Below, piece by piece: positions 14,700-27,739 of a stretch of 64,000 bases of DNA. The notes below the pieces were generated by a model that did no database searches, was not told the DNA's origin, and saw only the letters and a list, made by a program, of their open reading frames with translations. Source of the stretch: Petrosia ficiformis. Its lineage: Eukaryota > Porifera > Demospongiae > Haplosclerida > Petrosiidae. The translations under genes were made by a program, and so were the position numbers. How positions within the stretch are numbered: position 1 is the first letter of the stretch; each line of letters begins with the position of its first letter. The stretch is from NCBI GenBank assembly GCA_947044365.1, contig OX345636.1:12171309-12235308 (forward strand). Reading direction: 5' to 3'.

Positions 14700-17600
14700 A
14701 GCCTGTATATGATATATTTAACAATCTATTGGAGTCAAACCAGTCGAATGGATGGAATGCCCTTCAAGTTGTGAGTTCTTTTGTAAAGGATGTGACATTT
14801 ACTTGTACATGTACTTGTAGTTTCACAAAACAAAGATGTTTTCCTGTCTGTAATTAATATAATTACATCACATAATTATTTTATCACTGTGGATAGAAAT
14901 GAGCTATCATCATCTTTATATTGTACAGTGCTTTATCTTTTATAGAATCATTTCTGTACCTGCTTAAAAGATTGTATTTCTTTGCAATATTTAAAATGAT
15001 TTTGCATCAGTGTCGTACCCAGGCACTTTTAAGATGGTAGAGAAAAAGAGTATAGATTTAACTGTTTGCTCATGTGCTAATTAATTAATGTACAGCTAAC
15101 ACATGGTCACTAAAAAGTGTGATAGTTTGTAGTACACAATAACATGGCCAAGGTCTGATCCTGGTTTGGAACAGGATCAGGATATCTGTACAGAAACAGC
15201 CATATTAAGTATATGTATACTCTGTTCACATTCATGATGTCCTCAAAATCATAATGTGATGACTTTATATGTAATGTAATGTATAGTTTAATGTCAAAAG
15301 AGTATACTGTAACTCAATACTTGATTCAAATTTGGCATACACAAAATAGATAATACATGATTATACGTACTGTAAAGATAAAAAGATTGTTAGTCATTCT
15401 AACCTAAAGTTATGAACATTTTTCTGAGGTCATAGTGAACGTGAATGACCTTTACCTATTTTCAGCTAAACTGAAACGTAAAGATTATGATAGTTCACAG
15501 ATGCCCCATATATCTGACAAATTAAAATGCACAAACAGTTGAATTCAGGATCTTTTTCTCTGTTATCTTAAGAGCTTGGGTACAAGGCTATGTGTGAATT
15601 AACTATTAATGTTTCTACTGCTTAAAATGTCAATGCCAGTTAGCCAGTCACCCATGTGCTGTTAATAAGAGAAAGAGCATTGTACAATGTATACTGATCC
15701 CAGATATGTCCGGTCATTTAATAGTTGTCAGTATTCTGCCCAGGATATTTAGAGTGGTGGTTGAATTCCAACTTGTATTTAGTGCTATTTTATCCAGTGT
15801 ATACTTAAACACTGTCTCAGTAGCCTATACATGTATTATCAGAGTGGTGGTTAACTCATGATCATCTGAGAGGTGGTTAATTCATGCTGAGTGGTGGTTA
15901 TTCACGACCAGTGTGGGCAGAATACTGGTTGTAGTTAATTATGATGTAAGAATCTCAAAAATCATTTTATCAGTACATCATTAATTTAATTCTTTGACGT
16001 TTATAGGATGGGGGTAATACATCTCTTGGGAGTACAATCTTATTAGACAACATTGAAAGGTATGGTCTGTATCTTTCTCTCGCGAGTGAATTCACTGTAA
16101 TCGGAAGATCAAATATGGGTATGTGATATTAATACATAACAACCTTACATAAGTATATAGCTATAACTATGAAATGATATACTTCCAACAATTCACCAAC
16201 AATTTTTATACCGAGTCATTTCAAAGAAATAATCAAAACAAGAATAATAATACATGAAAGAGTACATATGAAGGGATATATGCTCCACGCAATCTGGGAA
16301 TTTGCACAATCTGCAGATTGCGTTGCACAAACTGAATATCCACAGAATGCGTGCAATCTGCAGATTGGCAAGCAATCTGCAGATTGCGCAAACTGTTGAA
16401 CCACAAGTACTATTACAACAACCACAAATCCCAGCAAGCTGGATAGCATGTGACGATGCACCCACAACAGTTTGCTATGCATGGGTCCAATTTGGATCGA
16501 GGAATTGGTCTTATCAGTCAACCTGAAAAAAAGTTGTGATAACACATACACAGCAATACTAGTTGTGGTATTGTTGACCACAACTAGTACTGCTGAAGGA
16601 AAAACACTCAGCTGAATTTTCCTGTACCTAAGTAGTACATATTGTCTATGAAATGCTCTTCCTCAGTCAACCTGGCTCCAGTGGCTCAGATGATAGAGCA
16701 TCTGACTGTATAGTAATCAGAAGGTCCTGGGTTCAAATCCCTGCTGGTCCAGATATTTTTCTGGATTTGTGTGTCTATCTCTCTTTATTTCTAACATTGA
16801 TTTGCGTTATAATACATATTCATGTACTCATTATATCGTGATTATTTTAACTTTCTATAACTTAGCAATCAGATCAAAGCAATACTCAGTGAATGATGGA
16901 GATCCTTTAACATTTCCTCAACCAGGAGACCTTGATAACACCACCTTTACTAATGGAACTGTTTATGTTAGTATTCCGCCTGAAGTGTTGTCTGATAGAG
17001 CTAATGGTAAGTGTACTGTGTTTAAAATTAGGATGTGACTATTCCTGCCAACAAAGATATCTTAACTACAGATTAATGTTGTTTTAGTTTGACAATAATG
17101 TCCACTTTTAGTTATAGTTATAGTATGTCTAGTTTATCACAATTTTAGTTTATTAAACTAAAATGGTTTTAGTTTTAACTAAACTGATCTTTTTATGGCC
17201 CGTAGGGCCATCCCTATGATTGCTTTCCCACGGGTTCGATGTATGTTTATATATTATATATAATATATATATATATAATATATAATATATATTCTTGTGT
17301 CACCTACGCGAGTATGCGTTGTATACGTAGTTAAGGAAGTTACATCATTCCCGGGGGCTCGGTCAATTAATGGGCGTGGCGCGAAAAAGAACGCGCGATC
17401 CAGCAGAAAGAAAGCTGTGTAGCTTACGTAGACACTGGAACTAATAGCTAGCTATTCTACCTGAAATGTATTCTTAAAGTTCTACAAGGTTCTATAAAAG
17501 GTAAACAGAGTATATAATCAAAATAATAACTATAATAGGCTGTTGTGTTTCGGGCATGATAAAGTCAGCCATGATTACTGAATGCTGGACACCATAAAGC

Positions 17601-20600
17601 AAGCATAGGGATACTTTTTTCTCTATATACACTTGTTTCATTTTAGTTATATAATTATGGTTACAAATATGTATTACAATAGATTGTAATTTATTTATAG
17701 TTTTGTTAAATAAAAGTCACAATGCCTTACTAAAAGGGGTTGTAGTTATAGTTATAGTTAAATAAAGCAACACTACTGCACATATGGTTGATCACTCGAT
17801 GAACTCGCAATGACAGTGAGTGACAGAGAGTTTGAACAAAGCAACATCCTTGTATGGGAAAGGAAGACAATACTAACCCTACCTTACAGAATTGAAGTGC
17901 ATACAAGTGTACATGTAGTCCATATAAGTATGTGCCTCTAGACCCTAGGATTGAGAGTTGTATCTCTATGTCCAACATTGCCATCAAAATCTCATGAATA
18001 TCATTATATGGTTCAGGGTTAGGGTTCAATCAGTATCATAGTCATGTGTACTTTACAGTATTTATATTTCCAATAGTGCAATTATCTGACAATAATGTTA
18101 TTGAATATGCATAATTGTTTTTCTTATTATCCAGAGGATGGAATGGTCCCTGTTGCTAGCATCCTCTGTAAAAATTTAGAGCGATTTCTGGAAACTGAAG
18201 ACACTAATGACACGTGAGTGATACATTATTAAACATTGTTTTTTCGGGGGAGGGATGGTAGTTCCACACGCAGCAGTTTAAAAAGGGGGATTTGTAATCA
18301 CTGTGTGCAAAAACTTTAAGTAGCCATGCCATCTTTTACAAGGGCATACAAACTATATAGCACTTATGTGAGTGTATGTATGTAACCATCTCATCCCCAG
18401 GGACTAGTATATACAGTGAAACCCCTCTATTCAGGACACCCTGAAATGAGGACACCTCTGTATTAAGGACAGTTACAACTCTCCCAAACTATGGTTTATA
18501 ATATAAATTCACCCCTGAAATGAGGATACCCCTGTAATAAGGACACTTATATTTGTTCCAAGGGTGTCCGGAATAGAGAGTTTTCACTATATATGCCAAT
18601 GGTATTAAATATCAACATGATTATCACAAAATATTAAGTAGAACAACTGCTGATGAGCCTGACTGCTTATGATACAGGTAGCACAATATATTTCAACACT
18701 ATTGAAAATATGCATGGACCAGAAATTGCCTTTAACTAAAGCTTTAGCCATCATTTATTCTCAATGGAAACTGTAAATTGTTTGTGTATATAAGATCTGT
18801 TCTTCCATGTTAAACTGAGAACTACATATAAGATTTCATATCGACGGAAAATCTGGATCCCTCTTCATCCCACCTTTAAATGAAATGAGCGATTAATTGT
18901 TTAAATTCATTACAAAACACTCAGAGACCACCAGAAGTAATCTAGATTTCAAACATTCTTGTGGACTGAGGTGGATAATAACACCGCACTGGATGCCTCC
19001 CTTCCCATCCACCCCCCCAAATAAATTTAATACAATTGTATGATACACTGAAAATGAATAGCCAAAATCCTTCACTTCTTGTTAAATAGACAGACTTAGT
19101 GTTCTTTAAATTTGCACACAGAAGATGTTTCATTTTCTGCATGTGATTCTCTATTCTTTCTTCACTTCATTGCCATAGTAACACAAGACGCCCTACTTCA
19201 TTAGTGTGGTCTGGTCAGGTCTCCAGGTCTAACAGTAATGCATCCCAAAGAATTAATCTTACATTTGCTGTTGACACTACAGAAAATGAATCTTCAACTC
19301 AACCTTTGAAATATATGTGTGCCTTTTGGGATGGAAAGTGAGTTACACAAGATGGAATGTTTAAAGGTCATTCATGTTCATCATGACCTCAGAAATGTTT
19401 TTTGGATGATCAACAAACTTTTTTCCCGCACCATTTTCATATATTATCCTTATGTGTATGTCAAATTTCAATCCATTCTGCTTTGTTATTTAGTTACAGT
19501 ATAATCATGTATTAATTTATGACTAAACTATACACTATATTATATGTAAAGTCGTCATATCCTAATTTGAGGTCATCATCAATGTGAACAGCCTTACATG
19601 TACACAAAATGCATCCACAAACATAATTTCTATTAAAGGTGATATGTTAAATACCTGATGTAGTAGTATAAAAAACCATACAGTTTTGTACAGTGTTCAT
19701 GCGCATGTACCTTACTTTCTTACTTTGTTCCATTCATTTCATTGTGCACATTTCCGTTTAGGAGATCACAATTTTCTACAGAAGGAGTGATTACACTAGG
19801 TAGTAGACTAGATGAGAATGGAAGGACTGTTGTTGATTGTCAGAGTGATCACTTGACACCATTTGCTGTCTTAGTGGATGTTTCGGGAGCTTTACAGGTA
19901 TTGTAATGATGTACTGTACCTTCTTTGTAGAAGTAAATGTGAAAGATAAAGGGAGAAAAACACATACACACAGAAAAGGAGAGAGAGACAGACTGATGGA
20001 CAGACACAAAGAGACATTGAGAAAGAGGGAGAGGTCTCTGTGTTTCATCAACCCTACTCTACCTCATCACTATGAAATTGTTTCAATCATAAGTTGTAGG
20101 AGGAAAAAAAAAGTGTTAACTTACGTAGTTTAATCATGACAAAATAAAGGTCCAAATTTTCAAAGGCAATAAATACTCATGCTATTTTATTACTACTGCT
20201 TTATTCATGGCATACATGTATGTACTAGATGTGGTCATACATTATGTAATTGGGGATTGATCAGTGGAGTAGGAACATGAAAATGATTGGGTGGGAAAAG
20301 TACCACAGAGTGCAAACTTGCAAATTGATTGAGGCTTACATGCAAACCATCTTGTGTTCAGTTACAAGGTGTCTGCAGCTCTGCATTAGAGCTGACATTA
20401 AGTGTTTTCGTAATGCAAACTAGAATATTTGGGTGAGCCAGCAAGCACCATGAACTCCACCTCTCTGTTGTCTAAATATTGGGGGGTAGGTTATGGCATG
20501 GCACCCCTGGATGGATGGATAGATAGATTGATGGTTCATTTTAGCTGGATTGTACCTATATACCTTTCATTATTTCTGATAGCATAATTGTACAATTGTA

Positions 20601-20824
20601 TGTCATAATTTGTGATTACTGCTGGAGTACTAATGTAGCATAATGTTATGTAGGTCTAATTTTTTATCACAGGAGACAGATTCAACACATCTGCAAGCTT
20701 TAAAAGCTGTGTCATACATAGGACTTGCTATTTCTATGGCTTGTTTGTTACTGACTATAATATTTTTCCTAGTGCAATGGTAAGCCCAATTCAAATATGC
20801 AAAATATAATGTCTGTTTGGTTTG

Positions 20825-20910
<86 letters not shown>

Positions 20911-23900
20911 ATATATAATTATATATATATGACTGTGGATGTGAAAATCAAGAATGTTGTCAAATGCTTACATTTAACTGTTCGTTACTCTGCCATTTTT
21001 TACAGGAAACTAACTAAACCTGGTATCCAGGAAGAACAACTATTGCTCCACCTAGATACCAGATTTAGTAGGATACCTTTACAAACTGGCTGAGTAACAA
21101 ACAATTAAATGTAAGTGTTTAACAACACTCTTTTGGTCAAAAGGCTGATTTTTGCATAAAAACAGTCAATACATGTATTTTAATCAATTATTCATAGTTT
21201 AGTCAGCTAAATTAAACCTTAGATGACCGTGAGTCTTTGAGAGTCAATGGTGACTTAAACTGAAGGTTGTCATGGTCACCATGTTCGATGACCTCATAAA
21301 ATGTTCCTAACTTTACATTAGAATGCTCCGGGAGGGGGGGGGGGATCTTGGAGGTTTCAGGTATGCTCCAGCAAGAAATGTTTTAAATTTAGGCCCTCTG
21401 AGATTGCTTTTGGTGGCCCAGAGGGCTTGTAGCTGAGATGTTATTGCATATGTTGAAATACATTTGGTCTGAAATCAAGATGGGGATGGGGTGCAACTCA
21501 AGTTAGGAGGGGATATCTCCCTCTCCCTCCCCCCTCCCCACTATGAAACCCTGTACATTAACCATGTGACATTAAACTATACATATAAATTCATCACATC
21601 CTAATTTTGAGATCATCGTGATTCTAAACAGACTTTCCAGAAGTACATCCTGAAACTATTTATAGTCAATTAAAGAAGTGCTTTAAATTCATGCTATTTT
21701 AAAATTCAATTCTTATTATTTCAGGAAGAAGTTGCTAAGATCTGTACATTTGCTTGTGCATCTGAACCTGGCCATTTCTTTGTTTTGTGGTTATTTTGTA
21801 TTTGCTACTGGAGTGGAAACTGCCAGTGGAAGTAGAGTAAGGATAATTCTTATAAAATTATTGTATGAAAATAATTATATGTATCCCGTTATGGTGAGGC
21901 ATCAAAGTAAACCACAGGTTTATAAATCAGATATAGCACCTTGTGGTCAGATATAAAACCTGCCATCAACACAGACTACAAAAAAACAATGCTTACCTTT
22001 TCCAAAATGAAGACAGAAAGGTAGGAAAAGTATAATCACCGAGAATGAGTGCCATAGGCCCGACGGCGAGGTGATTATAAATCTAATATAGCACTCATAG
22101 GCATGTTATAACTATTACGCATGTACATATTACTATGCATGTAGTATAGGAAGTTTATGAGATGCAAATGTTGTCTAATAATTTATATACCATCACACTA
22201 CAAATTGCTGGTCTAGTGTAGCCACACCATTCAGGAAGAAGGGTGTGGCTACACTATCACTAAGAAGGGATGCTTAGTAGTGAGGAATTCCCGCTAAAAA
22301 ATGAAAATCACACCAAATATTCATAATACTACATTACATATAGTGGACAATCAACAAAAATGTGCTCGAGAGGTTGCTCAACTTTTTTCTGTCTTAATAA
22401 CTTTATTGTCATTGAATTTCTTTTGGTGAACAATAAAATGTCCATCCTTTTCAAAGTCTGTTCTATTAGAGCAAGTAGTTAAGACTTTCAGAGTCAGTCA
22501 GTGAAGTTTATTGTTTAGAAATTGTAATTTGGAAGTCAACTGTCTTTACGTTTTCAGTGCCCTTCATCACATGACGTTGAGCCAATCATATTTTCATATA
22601 CTAGTCACCTGATTGCATTTTGAACAACATAATGCACATTAAAGAATGCGTTATGTGATAGACAGCTACAGTACCTATGAAAATGTAAAATGAAAGAGTA
22701 TGTAGGGATATATACAGTAAAACCTTTCTATTCTGGACACCCTTGGGACAAATAAAAGTGTCCTGATTACAGGGGTATCCTTATTTCAGGGGTGAATTTA
22801 TGTTATAAACCATAGTTTGGGAGAGTTTTAACTGTCCTTAATACAGAGGTGTCCTCATTTCAGGGTGTCCTGAATAGAGGGGTTTCACTGTATTAAAACC
22901 GAAAAAGCACATGCAGGTCAACAAGATTGGGATGGTACCTTAGCAACAAAATTAAACACCACTTGCACATAACAACCCTACATAAGTATATATAGCTAGA
23001 GTTAAAGCAAAACACAAACAAGCGATACTTACATGTACGTATGTGTGGTTGTTATGTGGAAGTGGTGTTTAATTTTCTTTCTTGTTCCTATGTTTTTTTC
23101 AGTTTTGATACATACTCTTTAAATGTTCATAATAATTATGATTAGTACATATCACATGACATTCAGCCAATCACAATATCATGTACTAGTCACCTAATTG
23201 TATTTTAAACAACATTACACACACTTAGAATGCTAATTACTGAATGAATGCACAGCTACCTGTGAAAATGCGACAGAACCCTCTAGAAATGTTAAGAAAT
23301 ATTTTATAACATTCTTTACAGTGCATTAAGCTTTATAATGTGGGCTAATAAAGGTATTATAATGACCTAGCTTCATTATGCATTATCTAACCTTGATCTA
23401 TTTTGAGGCCCACCCTGGCATCACATTGAAACACTTAATTCACTGTATAGAATATTATAAATATTATTTAATGTCTTTTATTTGATGAGAGTGTGTAACA
23501 TTCATCAAATTATTAATTTTTCAAAGTTACTGATTTCCTCATCCAAGATCACATAAACCATTTATAATTGTTTCATTCAGGGTGGATGTGGATTTGTTGC
23601 TGCACTGCTCCATTACTTCTTTCTAGCCTCATTCTGTTGGATGTTATGTGAGGGAATTATGTTGTATTTGATGTTAGTAGTAGTTTTCTCAAGCTTTGCT
23701 AAAAGGTGGTATCTCTTTCTACTATTAGGATGGGGTGAGTGACTTTAAGCATGTATGTACTATGTATATAGTATTATTACCCTACAATTAATTTTGATTC
23801 ATGTAAAATATGTAGTATAAATTAAGCTAAGAGTGCTGTGATTGTTGTTGTTGTTGGGGGGCTCGATCAATTAATGGGTTTGGTGCGTAATAGAACGCAC

Positions 23901-26900
23901 GCTCGAGCTCTGCAGACAAGCAGAAACAAAGCTGCTTGTAGCTTTTGTAGAAACTGAAACTAATAGCTAGCTATTCTGAAATATATTCCTAAAGTTCTAC
24001 AAGGTTCTTTAAAAGGTAAGGAGAGGAGATAATCAAAATAATAACTATAATGCATCAATAATTAAAATTTAAATTGTACCTACATTTTTTAACAAGAGGA
24101 GACAGGCATACATGTATCCAGTAAAAGTTACAACATTCTTGACTCATCTTTCTTCTTTTGCTTTAATATCTCTGGCTTTGTTTAACTGACTACAGCTTGT
24201 AATGTATAATTTCTACGCTACCATAGAACCAAATTATTTTACACTGGCTTTATTTAACTGACTACAGCTTGTAATGTATAATTTCTACGCTACCATAGAA
24301 CCAAATTATTTTACACTGGTTTTTTATTTACATTTCACTAATTTGAGATCTACACTATATGCCAATAGAAAGTCACCATACAGTAACAGTAATTACTTTA
24401 GTTCTACTGCCAGTATACATAGTATAGTAATTACTGTCTCACTACTGTGGTGTTGAATTACAGTACACCAATTGCTGTAGAAACTACTGTTGAACTGCTG
24501 CAGTGTGAAAATGAAACTACTGAGTAATTACTGTACTGTATGGTGACATTTTATACTATAAACACTATGAATATACTCATAGTAGCTTCAGAATCAATCT
24601 CAAAGAGTCTACAATAAACATTTTTCTAGGAGGCATGCACCTAAATGTGTTTCTGTTGATCCTCCTTCCCATTCCATCAAATACTAAATAGAACATTACT
24701 TTACTGAACCACAATGGCAAAGGTTCCATGCTGGTAGTATTCATTTCCCTACACAGCATAGGAATGTCTATCCATCTGCCGACCTGTCTGTCACTTTGTG
24801 ATGCTAAATAAATTAGAAAACGACTTTCTAAGTGCTGATGGTTGTCTGGTTGTCATAGCTCAGTGGTGAGAGCACTGATGACTGAAGTCAGTGGCCCTGG
24901 GTTCAATTCCCAGTGACTACCAGCATTTTTTCAACTTCCTCTTTCAACCTTATTCATAGGATTTAGCGTTTAGTTTTAACTTATTCTAAAAATATCAGAA
25001 AACTTGAAATTAATTGTATTACAATGAAGGCATGCATACCTTGCAGCAACTAATGCAGCTCACAGCATCCACAATTCCTGTGTATAGGTTTAGAATAATC
25101 ACAATATTTCAGTCAGCCATGCCCTTCATACTATTTGTAACATGCTGACAATACATAAATATTATGATAATATTGTGTGGGTATATACATGTTCTCAGAA
25201 CTCTAGTTAACAAGAGTGTTTGAACTTAGCAATGCAAAATGCCTAATAGTTGTTTTTTGCCCATTTTTGTATTGGAATGTGGAAGTACATGTAGCTGAAT
25301 GTAACTCCAACAAAACAATTTCATTTTGAAATGCAGTTTGGTATTCACAAAGAGCAGTCATTGTAGGCTTCATGCTATTTTGGGGACCATAATTATTTAT
25401 GTTTTCAGTGATTCATCTGGCTGGTATAGTAACTCAGTTCCACAAGTAGATCAGTAAAGTGAAGGTCATTCACGTTCACCATGACCTTGGAAACATTTTT
25501 ATAGAGCTTTAGTTTCGAATGACCAACAATTTTATTATCTGCAACGTTTTCATATTACACTTAAAGTACGGAAAGTGCATGTGCTCTGACTAAAAACATG
25601 GAAGTGTCTTTTAGTAGTAGCTCATCATTTAGTAAAGCCTCTAGTAGTTATACTACAGCTAGTAGTGTACTGTGTTACAGTTAGTGATACTGATGTCAGT
25701 GTACCTGGCAGAATGAGCTCCAGACTAAACTAAATCTACCAGGACCAGCTGTTCTGAATAACTGAATTCATATTTTATTCTTTTTTTTTTGGAAAATACA
25801 TAAAATTTCATAAAAATACTGAAAACTATAATAATACACTAAAATGAGTAATGCCTAGTTGGGGGCACTGGAAACCTCACCTAAGGAAGAAACCTACTGC
25901 TATAATCATATGCATGTCCTTGTGAAACTATACACAATATGACATATAAAGTCAATACATTTACATGTTAATTTTGTGGTCATCATGAGTATGACTTTAA
26001 TACTCATCACAATACTATTATTTTACTATTGGTATGCATGATGTTCATTGAATGTACTGCATGTTGCAGTTCCTCCTCTTCTTCCTGTTCTCATTGGATT
26101 AGCGGCAGGATATGATCAGTATGGTGTGGAAAATGATGACGGAGATCTTGAATTGTAAGTTTAAATAGATCATCTGTCTGTACAAGATTATGGGAAAAAA
26201 ATATTCCTATTATTGCTTTGTGGTATTCAACATTCTGTAATCATGTCTGATGTTCTCATGCCTGAAACACAACAGTTACAGTACTTGACACAATTAACTT
26301 ACGTGTAACGCGTGTTTATAACTAGTGTTAACGCGTGAATAATCGCGTGTAATCATTGTTGGAGGATGCGCATTTAATTTTAATTCCACGCGTGAACGCG
26401 CATTGCTCGTGCGCGCGTTAATTGATCTGTGGTTTTGAGGCGGTGATAATAATCTTATTATGGAAGTTGTATAATTATATATATAATGTCATTTTACATT
26501 TTGGAAATTAAAAGTTAATAATATTAAATAATGATATAGAAATAAGTAATAATAATTATATTGTAAAAGTATAGCTGTATAAAAAACATAACATGATGGT
26601 TCTCCCTCAATTGTTAGCAGAAGTTCATGAATATGTATCGAGAGCAAACTGCTGGTGTGAGGTTTGTTTGTGTTTAATAGCTTGTTCCAGTTCTGGCAGA
26701 GTCCTGGGTTTGTACTGACTTTGCAGAGCTTGCTTAATACTTTATTAAGCAAGCTCTGCAAAGTGAGTACAAACCTCAATCTTATTGAGAATGATTGAGG
26801 TCTGGACTCTCCGGAGGTGACATCCACCAATTTATATGATGCTCATCAAAAAACCACTGAGCCCATCTGCTTGTGTACTTTGGGTCATTGTCCTGGTAGA

Positions 26901-27707
26901 AACGATGATGATCAGGAAAGTTTTTAGCTATGAATGGTACAAGGGAGGCATTCAGTATTTTGGTGTACCTAGTTGCTGTCATGTTGGTCTTAAAAAGGAC
27001 AAGAGCAGTAGCACTTTTTCTTGAAATCTCATCCCAAGCATGTATTTAGTTGGGTGCTTGATTTTAAGATGCGTGGTTGTATATATTATAATTATAAAAA
27101 TGGTAATATTATCATTAATTTATCTTAAAGTTAGACTTACATGTATATTTCCTGTATAAATGAAAATTATAATTATAAAAACAGTATTATTATTATCACT
27201 GATCTTACTTATCTTTCCTGTATATATTATAGCTAACCACACTACAATAACTTTGGATTTGTGGTCACGCCTTTCGCGTGGCTTACACTTTGTCGTGGTT
27301 TCACGCGTTTAATAATTCCATGGGCATTTTTATAGCACTTACAGTTTCGTAACCCGGGGGCTTTTGAAAAAAGAATGAATTAATTTTAATAATAATTCCA
27401 ACCACACCTACCATGGATGTAATATACTGATTGCGAGGTGTGGCTCAGCATCTCATTAAAATCAAAACCTTCGTTGCAAATGAATACAGGCAATTTGCAA
27501 CTTTCTCCAACTTCTGGAGCAATCTAACACTCACCTCAACCTTGCTTACCAATTACTGCAAGCACAGCATCTACTCAAGTCTGCACACGAACGCTATTTG
27601 TCACTTATTCTCCCAACATCCCTTTCTCTCTCGCTAGAACCAGCTAGAAACCCAAGTCTATACATCACACAAACATCAACATAACGTTCTACTCTCCTCT
27701 CCTTTCA

Positions 27708-27739
<32 letters not shown>

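Noticed and set aside
16674..16752. Functional tRNA gene
   Set aside because: The anticodon loop has 11 bases and the acceptor stem is mismatched; better explained as a tRNA relic.
20797..20930. Ile/Tyr-repeat frame after TM1
   Set aside because: It is translation of the (AT)n microsatellite in the intron.
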